Source: an uncultured Megasphaera sp.
GTDB taxonomy: Bacteria > Bacillota > Negativicutes > Veillonellales > Megasphaeraceae
DNA: 64,000 nt
Direction of reading: 5' to 3'
Assembly: GCA_934202965.1 (NCBI GenBank)
Contig: CAKPYN010000004.1
Location: 57,549-121,548 of the forward strand
Positions within the stretch are counted from its first letter, which is position 1; each line of letters starts with the position of its first letter. Shown piece by piece: positions 44,933 through 53,959 of this stretch. A model generated the notes under the pieces. It saw only the letters and a program-made list of their open reading frames with translations. It did no database searches and was not told the DNA's origin. The translations under genes were made by a program, and so were the position numbers.

Positions 44933-46372
44933 TTATTGTAAGTTCTTTGTCAACAACTGGTTGACAACGCCTGGGTTAGCGCGGCCTTTTGTTTCTTTCA
45001 TAATTTGACCGACTAAGAAACCGATAGCTTTCTTCTTGCCAGCTTGATAATCGGCAACGGATTGCGGATTGGCAGCAATAATCTTTTTAACCAATTCTTC
45101 CAATGCACCCGTATCGGTAATCTGTACCAAGCCTTGTTCTTTAACGACAACATCGGCAGATTTACCGGTTTTCCACATTTCCGGCAATACTTTCTTAGCA
45201 ATTTTACCGGAAATCGTTCCTTTCGCAATCAACTGCAAGAGGCCTGCCAAATCAGCCGGTTTAACCGGAGCATTGGCTGCGCTGACGCCTTCTTCATTGA
45301 GCTTCTTAGCAAATTCGCCGAGCATCCAGTTGGAAGCCGTTTTAGCATCGACGCCGTCTTTGACGATTTCTTCAAAATAATCGGCTGTCTGTTTTTCCAA
45401 TGTCAGCAAGTTGGCATCGTATTCCGGCAGTCCCAATTCATCCATAAAGCGTTTACGACGGGCATCGGGCATTTCCGGCAGTTCGCTACGAACTTGTTCG
45501 ATATATTCCGGCGATACTTCGATCGGAATCAAATCCGGTTCCGGGAAATAACGGTAGTCGCTGTCGCCTTCTTTGACACGCTGCAATACCGTAATACCTT
45601 TGGCTTCTTCCCAGCCGCGGGTTGCCTGCTGAATCGTGCCGCCTTCATCCAAAATTTGTGCCTGACGAACGGCTTCGTATTCAATCCCTTTCTGTACGCC
45701 GCTAAAGGAGTTGATATTTTTTAATTCTGTTTTCGTCCCCAATTTCGTGCTACCAACAGGGCGAACAGAAATGTTAGCATCGCAGCGCATACTGCCTTCT
45801 TCGAGTCGGCAGTCCGAAACGCCTAAATACTGCAAAATGGAACGAAGTTTTTCCAAATAAGCGCGAGCTTCTTCGCCGCTGCGCAGTTCCGGTTCACCAA
45901 CGATTTCCAACAAAGGCACGCCTGTGCGGTTGTAATCGACGCATGTCGAATCAGACGTATCAATGGTCGCACCGCTGTGAACGAGTTTGCCTGCATCTTC
46001 TTCCATATGAATACGCGTCAAATGAATGCGGCGTTGTTCGCCATTGACTTCAATATCGACATAGCCGCCTTTGCAGATTGGCAGATCAAACTGTGACGTC
46101 TGGAAGTTTTTTGGCAAATCCGGATAATAATAGTTTTTACGGTCAAATTTGCTGAACGGCAAAATATCGCAGTGCAGTGCCAAGCCGGCTTTGACAGCAA
46201 AATGAAGCACTTCTTTATTAAGAACCGGCAATACGCCCGGAAGGCCTAAGCAGACCGGGCAAACATGGGTATTCGGTTCTGCACCAAATTCTGTACTGCA
46301 GCCGCAGAAAATTTTCGTTTTCGTTTTTAATTCGACATGGACTTCCAAGCCGATAACGGATTCGTATTTCAT
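44933..46372 (-). CDS. gatB: Asp-tRNA(Asn)/Glu-tRNA(Gln) amidotransferase subunit B
   Basis: 479 residues. YESVIGLEVHVELKTKTKIFCGCSTEFGAEPNTHVCPVCLGLPG (tRNA-binding/kinase cradle with Cys zinc ligands), then RIHMEEDAGKLVH, and a C-terminal helical YqeY-like tail (AIGFLVGQIMKETKGRANPGVVNQLL). Phosphorylates the misacylated tRNA, which is then amidated. Start overlaps the gatA stop (TAATG). Confidence 0.97.
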   Translation of the reverse strand: MKYESVIGLEVHVELKTKTKIFCGCSTEFGAEPNTHVCPVCLGLPGVLPVLNKEVLHFAVKAGLALHCDILPFSKFDRKNYYYPDLPKNFQTSQFDLPICKGGYVDIEVNGEQRRIHLTRIHMEEDAGKLVHSGATIDTSDSTCVDYNRTGVPLLEIVGEPELRSGEEARAYLEKLRSILQYLGVSDCRLEEGSMRCDANISVRPVGSTKLGTKTELKNINSFSGVQKGIEYEAVRQAQILDEGGTIQQATRGWEEAKGITVLQRVKEGDSDYRYFPEPDLIPIEVSPEYIEQVRSELPEMPDARRKRFMDELGLPEYDANLLTLEKQTADYFEEIVKDGVDAKTASNWMLGEFAKKLNEEGVSAANAPVKPADLAGLLQLIAKGTISGKIAKKVLPEMWKTGKSADVVVKEQGLVQITDTGALEELVKKIIAANPQSVADYQAGKKKAIGFLVGQIMKETKGRANPGVVNQLLTKNLQ

Positions 46373-47829
46373 TAGAGTTCAACCTCCCCCATTGGCAACG
46401 GCTTACGTAAGTCCGTCCGATTTTGTTCAAATGTATAAGCAACGCGCAGCAGTGTTTCTTCATCCAACGCTTTGCCAATCAGCTGCATACCAATCGGAAG
46501 GCCGTTTTTATAGCCGCAAGGAATGCTGATGCCCGGAAGACCTGCCAAGTTTAACGTAACCGTGCAGACATCGCCCAAATACATAGCCAGCGGATTGTCA
46601 CTGTTTTGACCAATCTTGAATGCCGTATCCGGTGCCGTCGGTGTCAGCAAGACGTCACATTGTTTCAAGGCTTCATCATAATCTTGTTTAATCAACGTAC
46701 GAACTTTCATAGCCCGCAGGTAGTACGCATCATAATAGCCGGAGCTGAGGACATATGTGCCAAGAAGAATACGACGCTGTACTTCTGGGCCAAAACCTTC
46801 GGAACGGGTTTTGATGTACATATCGACAATGTCCTTGCCTTCCACGCGGAGGCCAAAACCTACGCCGTCATAGCGGGCCAAGTTGGAGCTGGCTTCTGCC
46901 GGCGCAATGACATAGTACGCAGCAATACCGTATTTCATGTGCGGCATGCTGACCCGTACGATTTCGGCACCCAGTTTTTTATACGTTTCAATAGCTTCTT
47001 CCAGTGATTTACGGCAAGTATCATCCAAGCCTTCGCCAAAGAATTCTTCAGGAACGCCGATTTTCATGCCTTTTACATCATTGACTAAAGCTTGTTTATA
47101 ATCTTTTTTAGCCTGCGGAATCGATGTGGAGTCTTTGGCATCATGGCCGGCAATGGCATTGAGTACAATAGCGCAGTCTTCAACGTCGTTGGTAAAGGTA
47201 CCAATCTGATCCAGCGAAGATGCAAACGCAATCAAGCCAAAACGAGATACCAAGCCGTATGTCGGTTTGAGACCGACAACGCCGCAATACGCTGCCGGCT
47301 GACGAATCGATCCGCCTGTATCAGAACCAAGAGCCCAAACGCATTCGCCCGATGCGACAGCGGAAGCCGAACCGCCGGACGAACCGCCCGGTACATAATC
47401 CAAGTTCCACGGATTATGCGTAATTTGGAAAGCCGAATTTTCCGTAGAACTGCCCATGGCAAATTCATCCATATTCGTTTTGCCAAGGCTGACATAATCA
47501 GCGGCCATCAATTTTTCAATAACCGTCGCATTATACGGTGACGTAAAGTTTTGCAGCATCTTCGATGCGCACGTTGCTTTTTGACCTTTAATACAAATAT
47601 TATCTTTGATTGCTCCCGGAATGCCGGCTAAATCAGAAATAGCCGTGCCAGCAGCGATTTTTTTATCGACAGCAGCAGCTGCTTCCAAGGCAAACTGACG
47701 GTTATCCGACAAAAATGCCTGTACCTTGGGTTCTACGGTATCTTTATGAGCAAGAAATGTATTCGTCAATTCAACAGCAGAAAGTTCGCCTTTGACGAGT
47801 TTGTCATGCAATCCATGTATGGTTTCCAC
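46372..47829 (-). CDS. gatA: Asp-tRNA(Asn)/Glu-tRNA(Gln) amidotransferase subunit A
   Basis: 485 residues, amidase-signature family. Catalytic triad: Lys in AIKDNICIKG, cis-Ser and Ser in GGSSGGSASAVASG, with GSDTGGSIRQPAAYCG. It releases ammonia from glutamine for GatB. Start is GTG with GGAGGGG upstream. Presence of GatCAB implies that Gln-tRNA and/or Asn-tRNA are made indirectly. Confidence 0.97.
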   Translation of the reverse strand: METIHGLHDKLVKGELSAVELTNTFLAHKDTVEPKVQAFLSDNRQFALEAAAAVDKKIAAGTAISDLAGIPGAIKDNICIKGQKATCASKMLQNFTSPYNATVIEKLMAADYVSLGKTNMDEFAMGSSTENSAFQITHNPWNLDYVPGGSSGGSASAVASGECVWALGSDTGGSIRQPAAYCGVVGLKPTYGLVSRFGLIAFASSLDQIGTFTNDVEDCAIVLNAIAGHDAKDSTSIPQAKKDYKQALVNDVKGMKIGVPEEFFGEGLDDTCRKSLEEAIETYKKLGAEIVRVSMPHMKYGIAAYYVIAPAEASSNLARYDGVGFGLRVEGKDIVDMYIKTRSEGFGPEVQRRILLGTYVLSSGYYDAYYLRAMKVRTLIKQDYDEALKQCDVLLTPTAPDTAFKIGQNSDNPLAMYLGDVCTVTLNLAGLPGISIPCGYKNGLPIGMQLIGKALDEETLLRVAYTFEQNRTDLRKPLPMGEVEL

Positions 47830-47840
47830 AATACCCCTCC

Positions 47841-48131
47841 TTAATCCTGAATTACTTTTGGAACCTTAAAGTAGCCGTTTTCCGGTTCCGGCGCATTCTG
47901 TAACGCTTTTTCATTCGATAAGGATGGCTGCGGTACATCATCACGCATTACATTCGACATCGATACAGCATGAGCCGTTGGCTTAACGTCCGTAATATCT
48001 ACCTGGCTCATCAAATCCATATACGACAAAATGTCATTCAGCTGTTTCCCAACCGATTCAATCTGATCGTCTTTAATTTCCAATCGGGACAACAGTGCGA
48101 TTTTCTTTATTTCTTCAGCACTGATTTTCAT
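47841..48131 (-). CDS. gatC: Asp-tRNA(Asn)/Glu-tRNA(Gln) amidotransferase subunit C
   Basis: 96 residues; ISAEEIKKIALLSRLEI start, LNDILSYMDLMSQVDITDVKPTAH middle and a FKVPKVIQD C-terminus, typical of GatC. It wraps around GatA and stabilises the complex. First gene of the operon; GAGGAG RBS, and an extended -10 (TGATATAAT, at 48181-48189) lies about 50 bases upstream. Confidence 0.94.
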   Translation of the reverse strand: MKISAEEIKKIALLSRLEIKDDQIESVGKQLNDILSYMDLMSQVDITDVKPTAHAVSMSNVMRDDVPQPSLSNEKALQNAPEPENGYFKVPKVIQD

Positions 48132-48274
48132 AGAGACACTCCTCGCAGAAAAAATTTTAATACTTATTTACAATACGTAATTATATCATAGGATTGCCAG
48201 AAAATCATCTTATTTTTTCATTATATATATTGCTTGGAGTCTGATAGACCTCATACTAAAAAACTAAACTTACT

Positions 48275-48631
48275 TTAGCTGTAATATATTGCAATATATA
48301 AATCTTCCCCCATAGAATCTGGAACTATTCTACGAATATAATATGGATAATCTCGAGAATAAATAACATTGCCATATCTATCATATTTTGTTGTCGAAAG
48401 TACCGCTAACCGTTTATCTGTAGTAACACGAATAAGACAAATCTCCCACGCACCATTTCTTCTAATAATTTTTGTCCATATATCAGCACACCCTTTATAA
48501 TAATGAATGCTATTTCTGTCTACACAATAAACATTACCATGAATATCAGTTGATAAATATTTCCAGTTTGCAGCAAACACTGGCATGCTTATCATAAAAA
48601 ATAACGTAACCAACAATACTATTTTTTTCAT
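48275..48631 (-). CDS. Small secreted protein, surface-adhesin E-like
   Basis: 118 residues with a clear signal peptide (KKIVLLVTLFFMISMPVFA, cleavage after A about 20). The mature part (NWKYLSTDIHGNVYCVDRNSIHYYKG, then a W-x-K-I strand and YDRYGNVIYS) resembles the adhesin-E-like domain: a short beta protein with a D-x-x-S motif. Probably periplasmic or surface-located. No recognised partner; two XRE regulators lie upstream on the same strand. Family call is moderate. Confidence 0.6.
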   Translation of the reverse strand: MKKIVLLVTLFFMISMPVFAANWKYLSTDIHGNVYCVDRNSIHYYKGCADIWTKIIRRNGAWEICLIRVTTDKRLAVLSTTKYDRYGNVIYSRDYPYYIRRIVPDSMGEDLYIAIYYS

Positions 48632-48790
48632 TCTCTTATTCCTCTTATATTATTGAATACATCATACTTTTGCTGTCTTCTGTATATATTTTTAACTATC
48701 TTTAATAGCCATCAATGCTATTCTCAAAGCCATCTCCAATATATTCCTGTCCTTTTCTGATAAATCAATACACTTCCCATCAAAGATAAT

Positions 48791-49048
48791 TTATGACTGT
48801 GAAAAAAATTGATTCATATCGTTAGTTAAAACACTATCATCTCCCGTTTTTGATTTATTGCCCAAAAGAAAGTCAGTTGAAACATTAAGAACATGTGATA
48901 ATAAAAGTAACTCATCGCTTCTTACTAATCTAGTACCTATTTCAATTCTATTCATGACGCTTTTATCTACCATAATTTTCTTTGCTAATTCTGCTTGCGT
49001 CATTCCCTTTTGTTCACGCAATTTTCTTATCCTAGTACCGATATTCAT
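48791..49048 (-). CDS. XRE-type HTH regulator, shortened by an in-frame stop
   Basis: 85 residues: a complete N-terminal XRE helix-turn-helix (IGTRIRKLREQKGMTQAELAKKIMVDKSVMNRIEIGTR) and LNVSTDFLLG. After QFFSQS there is TAA (48791-48793); the same frame then continues for 32 sense codons to 48692 with LSEKDRNILEMALRIALMAIK, matching the tail of the neighbour at 49216. So the gene was about 118 codons long and was cut by one nonsense change. The HTH may still work alone. Confidence 0.75.
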   Translation of the reverse strand: MNIGTRIRKLREQKGMTQAELAKKIMVDKSVMNRIEIGTRLVRSDELLLLSHVLNVSTDFLLGNKSKTGDDSVLTNDMNQFFSQS

Positions 49049-49215
49049 AATAACACCAACTTTTTACAATAAGATGCATATCGCGTTAAGAATTTACAAA
49101 AACAATAACATTAGAACCATTAAAAGATAGAACTACTGTAAAGCTATGACTGATCTAGTATGTCTATATAATATTATATAAGTGTTGTTATATATGTCTA
49201 ACAAGCTGCAACGCA

Positions 49216-49584
49216 TCACACAGACTCACCATTTTTAATAGCCATAAAGGCTATTTCTAAAGCCTGCCTAAGTATTTTCCTATCTTTATCGGACAATGAT
49301 ACAGTATGACCTTTAAATATGATGTTTGATTGTAATAAAAATTTATCCATGTCATTATCATTAATTACATTTCTTATACAAGGAGAATCAGCGCACCCTA
49401 AAAGATAGTCAGTAGAAACATGAAAAAATTTAGCCAATGCAATAATTATATCTACTTTAGGTGTTCTCCTGCTTTTTTCGTAATTAGCTAAAGTACTTTG
49501 CTCAAGGCCCAAAGATGCACATACTTCACCTTGCGTTTTTCCACATTTTTCTCTTAATAAGCGTATTCTATCACCAATTCTCAT
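49216..49584 (-). CDS. XRE-type HTH transcriptional regulator
   Basis: 122 residues from ATG 49584 (frame open to 49626). N-terminal XRE domain: IGDRIRLLREKCGKTQGEVCASLGLEQSTLANYEKSRR; then VSTDYLLGC and a C-terminal LSDKDRKILRQALEIAFMAIKNG. It is a paralogue of the shortened gene at 48791. No operon partner or target can be named; a small phage-type or toxin-linked repressor is possible but no such genes are nearby. Confidence 0.83.
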   Translation of the reverse strand: MRIGDRIRLLREKCGKTQGEVCASLGLEQSTLANYEKSRRTPKVDIIIALAKFFHVSTDYLLGCADSPCIRNVINDNDMDKFLLQSNIIFKGHTVSLSDKDRKILRQALEIAFMAIKNGESV

Positions 49585-49667
49585 TAGTACCATCCTTTGT
49601 TTTATAATAATATTTAATTGCAACAAAAATCTTTATTCGTCTGAATTTATTATATTATCAAATTCGG

Positions 49668-49711
49668 CACAAAAAAGCCGTCGCATCAAGCGACAGGCTT
49701 TTTTTTTTTGA
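49668..49711 (-). terminator. Bidirectional intrinsic terminator
   Basis: AAGCCGTCGC and GCGACAGGCTT arms flanked by A and T runs on both sides. Serves the zinc-ribbon gene ending at 49717. Confidence 0.8.
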
Positions 49712-49716
49712 AATGA

Positions 49717-50589
49717 TTAAAAGAAATCATCGCCACCATCATCATAGTCATCGGAACTGTCCGTATCACTATCATCATAGGTATCATCCGTATCGGACCA
49801 GTTGTCGTTTTCCGAATCATCATAGGATGTATCTGAATCAGTATCATCATAAGACGTATCATCTGTCGTGTTTTCATTATAGGCTGTATTATCTGATCCA
49901 TCGTCAGTATCGGTGGTATCATTCGTGTCGTCGTACGTATCTGTATCCGGTAATGTATCGGCTGCTTCCGTCAAAGCAGCATCGTCACTGCGCATCAAAT
50001 TGAGCATGTCATCGCTGGCTTGTACGTCATGGTGTCCTAGCAACGTATTGGCTACGGCACCGGTAACAGCCCCGATAGCTGCTGCTTTCATATAGGTTCC
50101 CAAATTGCTGTTACTCACTGCAGAGCTTCTGTTATCTATGGGCTGCTGCATACTTGGATTAGACTGGCGGTGTTCCAATAACGTATGCGGTGCCGGCTGC
50201 GCCGAGGAAGAGGCCATATGTTTTCTACCGATGTCATTTCCTGTCTCTGTCAGATGAGGCGTAGGCGTTTCGGTTTTCCCATAGGACTGACGCAGCATAT
50301 CAATGGTTCGATATAGTTGATCCAACAGCATGAGCGTTTCCATCTTATTCGTTTTGATGCCCAATTTTTTGGCTTGTACCAGTTGTACCAAAGCCTGGGA
50401 ATAATCGGGAATGGGTTTTGATGAAAGCAAAATTTGTTCTGCCTTTTCAAATGCTGCTTGCGCTGCCGATGATGTCGTGTCTACCGGTGCTGCCGGTTGT
50501 CCTGCATCGACGCACTTTGCACCGCAATGCATGCAAAACTTATCTGTATCTTCTAATTTACTGCCACAATGTATACAAAATTTTGACAT
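49717..50589 (-). CDS. Zinc-ribbon protein with a long acidic Asp/Thr/Ser tail
   Basis: 290 residues from ATG 50589 (GTGGAG upstream; the frame to 50736 runs across the tRNA terminator and is unlikely). Residues 1-25 form a zinc ribbon (FCIHCGSKL, then FCMHCGAKC). Residues 35-105 are helical (SSAAQAAFEKAEQILL; YSQALVQLVQAKKLGI; MLLDQLYRTI). A short Ala/Gly-rich hydrophobic stretch (AAAIGAVTGAVANTLLG) sits near 172-190. The last about 80 residues are nearly all D, T, S, Y and N, ending GGDDFF. Function is unknown; the layout is common in Firmicute zinc-ribbon proteins, but the tail is extreme. Confidence 0.75.
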   Translation of the reverse strand: MSKFCIHCGSKLEDTDKFCMHCGAKCVDAGQPAAPVDTTSSAAQAAFEKAEQILLSSKPIPDYSQALVQLVQAKKLGIKTNKMETLMLLDQLYRTIDMLRQSYGKTETPTPHLTETGNDIGRKHMASSSAQPAPHTLLEHRQSNPSMQQPIDNRSSAVSNSNLGTYMKAAAIGAVTGAVANTLLGHHDVQASDDMLNLMRSDDAALTEAADTLPDTDTYDDTNDTTDTDDGSDNTAYNENTTDDTSYDDTDSDTSYDDSENDNWSDTDDTYDDSDTDSSDDYDDGGDDFF

Positions 50590-50681
50590 ATTTCTCCACT
50601 TCTTTCTGTTCGATGTATTTCCATCGATGCTTCTTGTATTATAGCACAGTTTAGAAACATTTCTTATAGGTTTTATAGCTA

Positions 50682-50722
50682 AAAAAAACTCCTGCCTTAC
50701 GAATGTAAGACAGGAGTTTTGG
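50682..50722 (-). terminator. Terminator after the CAU tRNA
   Basis: AAAACTCCTGTCTTAC and GTAAGGCAGGAGTTTTTTTT form a long hairpin with a T run on the minus strand, right after the tRNA CCA end. Confidence 0.88.
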
Positions 50723-50724
50723 GT

Positions 50725-50799
50725 TGGTGGGCCCACCTGGATTTGAACCAGGGACCGACCGGTTATGAGCCGGGGGCTCTACCGCTGAGCTATAGGCCC
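50725..50799 (-). tRNA. tRNA with CAU anticodon (elongator Met or Ile2)
   Basis: Cloverleaf on the minus strand, 75 bases with encoded CCA. Acceptor stem GGGCCTA/TGGGCCC, D-arm AGCTCAGCGGTAGAGC, anticodon loop CTCATAA in a CCCGG/CCGG-type stem, and T-arm CCTGGTTCAAATCCAGG. Not the initiator, because it has a fully paired first acceptor base and no GGG/CCC initiator anticodon stem. Whether it reads AUG or, after lysidine change, AUA cannot be decided by eye. Confidence 0.9.
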
Positions 50800-50803
50800 A
50801 AAT

Positions 50804-50859
50804 AGTAAGGCCTTTGAGCCTTACTAAATAAGTATACAATAATACCGGCTCATCGTCAA
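50804..50859 (-). promoter_or_regulatory. tRNA promoter and leader hairpin
   Basis: On the minus strand TTGACG (50854-50859) and TATACT (50831-50836) with a 17-base spacer, so the tRNA need not depend on rpoD read-through. The transcript would begin at about 50824 with an 8-bp hairpin (AGTAAGGC and GCCTTACT). Confidence 0.65.
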
Positions 50860-50869
50860 GGTGTATCTA

Positions 50870-52135
50870 TTAAAGAAAATCTTTAATTTTTTCGCGTTTG
50901 CCCCAATTTCTCAATTTGCTGAGGGCTTTGCCTTCAATCTGACGAATACGTTCACGCGTAACGTTAAAGTGCTGACCTACTTCTTCCAGTGTGCGCGGAC
51001 GGCCGTCTTTTAAGCCAAACCGTAAATACAGTACTTTTCGTTCTCGGTCGGTCAGACAGGAGAAGACATCTTCAATCTGTTCTTTCAGCAAAATAAAGGA
51101 GGCTGCATCATCGGGAGCGACGGCTTCGGAATCTTCAATGAAGTCACCTAAATGGGAATCTTCTTCTTCACCAATTGGCGTTTCCAACGAAACCGGTTCT
51201 TGGGCAATTTTCATGATTTCCCGTACGCGTTCAACAGGAATTTCCATTTTTTCAGCAATTTCTTCCGGCAAGGGTTCACGGCCTTTGTCCTGCAGAAGCT
51301 GACGGGAAATACGAATCAATTTATTGATTGTTTCTACCATATGAACAGGAATACGAATCGTACGTGCCTGGTCGGCAATGGCACGCGTAATAGCTTGACG
51401 AATCCACCATGTTGCATAGGTACTGAATTTATAGCCTTTGCTGTAATCAAATTTATCGACAGCTTTTAATAGCCCCAAGTTGCCTTCTTGAATCAAATCC
51501 AAAAACAACATGCCCCGGCCTACATACCGTTTGGCAATGCTGACAACCAAACGCAAGTTGGCATCAGTCAATTTTTTCTTGGCAATCGTGCCGGCTTTGA
51601 TTTCTTCTTCTGTCGCATCTTCGGCATTGCCTCGTTCAATCGTTTTTGCCAGCGTAATTTCTTCGGTTGCCGATAGCAACGGCACGCGGCCGATTTCTTT
51701 TAAATACATGCGGACAGGATCATCGATATTGATACCTTCGGGAACGCTCAAATCGACATTGTGTAAATCCGGCACTTCTTCGGCATCATCATCGACTTCA
51801 ATATCGTCATTATCATTCATCGAATCGTCTTCGCCAATAATATCAATCCCCTTATCGGCAAAGAGTTCATACATTTTATCAATCTGTTCCGGCGTTAATT
51901 CATCTTCTTCCAGAACGTTCATGATTTCTGTATAGGTCAGGCTACCTTTTTTCTGGCCCATCTGAAGCAGCTGCAACACATGCTGTTGGGCTAATTTCAA
52001 GCGTTCCTGCGGCGATAGCTGTTTTCCTTGTTCTTTTTTCTTAGTCGTTTTGCGTTTGCTGCTTCGTTTCGCTGTGCTCTTTTTCGTTGTTGTTTTTTTA
52101 TCTATCATCATATCGGTATCGTTTGTTTTCGTCAT
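50870..52135 (-). CDS. rpoD: RNA polymerase primary sigma factor (SigA/RpoD)
   Basis: 421 residues. A basic Lys/Thr-rich N-terminus, a short acidic region 1.1-like stretch (DDSMNDNDDIEVDDDAEE), then region 1.2 to 2.4 (DPVRMYLKEIGRVPLLS; YATWWIRQAITRAIADQARTIRIPVHM) and region 4.2 HTH (TLEEVGQHFNVTRERIRQIEGKALSKL). Housekeeping sigma factor. ATG 52135 is taken; a TTG three codons earlier is possible. It follows dnaG by 25 bases, the macromolecular-synthesis operon order. Confidence 0.97.
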   Translation of the reverse strand: MTKTNDTDMMIDKKTTTKKSTAKRSSKRKTTKKKEQGKQLSPQERLKLAQQHVLQLLQMGQKKGSLTYTEIMNVLEEDELTPEQIDKMYELFADKGIDIIGEDDSMNDNDDIEVDDDAEEVPDLHNVDLSVPEGINIDDPVRMYLKEIGRVPLLSATEEITLAKTIERGNAEDATEEEIKAGTIAKKKLTDANLRLVVSIAKRYVGRGMLFLDLIQEGNLGLLKAVDKFDYSKGYKFSTYATWWIRQAITRAIADQARTIRIPVHMVETINKLIRISRQLLQDKGREPLPEEIAEKMEIPVERVREIMKIAQEPVSLETPIGEEEDSHLGDFIEDSEAVAPDDAASFILLKEQIEDVFSCLTDRERKVLYLRFGLKDGRPRTLEEVGQHFNVTRERIRQIEGKALSKLRNWGKREKIKDFL

Positions 52136-52159
52136 GATATGCAAACCCCTTTCTGCTTG

Positions 52160-53959
52160 TTATGACCATTTCTTGATTTCTTCATTTATCTGTTTACAAG
52201 CTGCCAGTTCCGTGATCACACGGCTGTCATTCTCTCTGCTGTAGGCAGCTGCCCGCTTGCTGTGTTCTATATACTGTTTTTGCAGCTCGGCTAAGCGGAA
52301 TCGTTTTACATAGTCCATGACTACCTGTTCATCCATTGGCACATCTTGCAAAATCATAATGCGTGCCACTTCCCCGGTCTCGTCAGGCGTTAACTGCTCT
52401 TGAATGTCCCCTTTGGTATAGGTTCCCTGTGAGGCATAGGTATCTAAAATAATTTGATAAATATGCCGTCTTCTCGTATCCGTAAAAAAGGCTGTATCGA
52501 TTTTCTGCTGAATTCGTTCACATGCTGCCGGTTTTTCCAACAGAAACCGTAAAATATTTTCTTCGGCTACCGCCATAGCACCGCTGCCGCGAGCCGCCGC
52601 ATTTTCATGGGCCACTGAAGCAGAAACAATGACTTGCTGTTGCCCCAATTCCGGATGCTTGGCTATATACTTATTAAATTCGCTGCGGACGGCATTATCA
52701 TCAATTTTGAGCTGTGAAGCCATTTTACTCAAAAAAGCTTCCAGTACTACTCGATTGTCAACGGCTGCCAGTGCCGGCAGTACCATTGCCGTAATGGATG
52801 ATTTTCCTTCCAGTGTTGTACTGTCAAACTGCCTGCATGCCGTTTGCAGCATATAATCCAATACATTCGGCGCGTTATGTACGGCATCTTGAAACTTATC
52901 CGGCCCGGCTGTATTGATATATTCATCCGGATCTTTGCCTTGAGGCAAGGATACTACACGGACTGTCAGGCTCATGCCGCGGACAATCTCCATCGCTCGC
53001 AGCGTCGCCTGCCTGCCAGCCCCATCCATATCATAGGAAAGGACCAGTTCATCAGCCTGCCGCTGCAGCAGCCGCGCCTGTTCCGGCGTAAATGCCGTTC
53101 CCAACGAAGCGACAACGTTATGAATGCCATGGTTATGCGCTGCGACGACATCCATATATCCTTCTACCAATACGGCACGTCCTTGTTCATAGATCGCTTT
53201 ATGTGCCAAATCCATCGCAAATAGGAGACGGCGTTTATTAAAAATAGGAGTTTCCGGTGAATTTAAGTATTTCGGCTTGCTGTCATCTAAAACGCGACCG
53301 CCAAACCCAACAATACGGCTGCGCCCATTGCGAATGGGAAACATAACCCGATTGCGGAACGCGTCATAAAAATGACCATTCTTTTCTTTTGCCAAGCCTA
53401 AGCGTACCAAATCCTTGCCTGCTATGCCCTTTTTCATAAAGGCATCTGTCAGTTTATTCCAACTGTCTGGTGCAAATCCCAGTTTAAATTCACGAATCGT
53501 CTCATCTGATACATGGCGTTTGTGAAAATAAGCCAGACCCGGTTGTCCATAATGTGTTTGAATTAGACAATTATGAAAAAAATTTCCCGCCATTTCGTTG
53601 ATGGTATACAGCCGCTGCATCAGCTTGTCCCGTTCGACTTCCTGAGCTGTTTTTTCCACAGCCGGCAGTGCAATATGGGCTCGTTCAGCCAGTCTGGCTA
53701 CAGCTTCGGCAAAAGAAAGATTTTCTTTCATCATCACAAATTTAAAGACATCTCCCGATGCATGACAGCCAAAGCAATAAAAGAATCCTTTATCGGCTGC
53801 GACGCTGAAGGACGCTGTTTTTTCATTATGAAATGGGCAGCATGCCCAGAAATTTCGCCCTTGCCGCTTCAGTGAAACATATTCCGATATGACACTAACA
53901 ATGTCATTGGCCTGTCGCACTTGTTCAATGAATTCGCTGGAAAATTTCTTCACGCCCAT
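52160..53959 (-). CDS. dnaG: DNA primase
   Basis: 599 residues. N-terminal zinc-binding domain (CPFHNEKTASFSV, FYCFGCHASGDV), Toprim catalytic domain (AVLVEGYMDVVAAHNHGIHNVVASLGTAFT, then SYDMDGAGRQA) and a C-terminal DnaB-interaction region (about 460-599). Makes RNA primers. ATG 53959 preceded by AAGG; a GTG one codon earlier or another three codons later cannot be excluded. Confidence 0.96.
   Translation of the reverse strand: MGVKKFSSEFIEQVRQANDIVSVISEYVSLKRQGRNFWACCPFHNEKTASFSVAADKGFFYCFGCHASGDVFKFVMMKENLSFAEAVARLAERAHIALPAVEKTAQEVERDKLMQRLYTINEMAGNFFHNCLIQTHYGQPGLAYFHKRHVSDETIREFKLGFAPDSWNKLTDAFMKKGIAGKDLVRLGLAKEKNGHFYDAFRNRVMFPIRNGRSRIVGFGGRVLDDSKPKYLNSPETPIFNKRRLLFAMDLAHKAIYEQGRAVLVEGYMDVVAAHNHGIHNVVASLGTAFTPEQARLLQRQADELVLSYDMDGAGRQATLRAMEIVRGMSLTVRVVSLPQGKDPDEYINTAGPDKFQDAVHNAPNVLDYMLQTACRQFDSTTLEGKSSITAMVLPALAAVDNRVVLEAFLSKMASQLKIDDNAVRSEFNKYIAKHPELGQQQVIVSASVAHENAAARGSGAMAVAEENILRFLLEKPAACERIQQKIDTAFFTDTRRRHIYQIILDTYASQGTYTKGDIQEQLTPDETGEVARIMILQDVPMDEQVVMDYVKRFRLAELQKQYIEHSKRAAAYSRENDSRVITELAACKQINEEIKKWS

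Noticed and set aside
49713..50003. Plus-strand ORF rich in His and Tyr
   Set aside because: It is the antisense reading of the Asp/Thr/Ser repeat of the zinc-ribbon gene; it has no RBS or family pattern.
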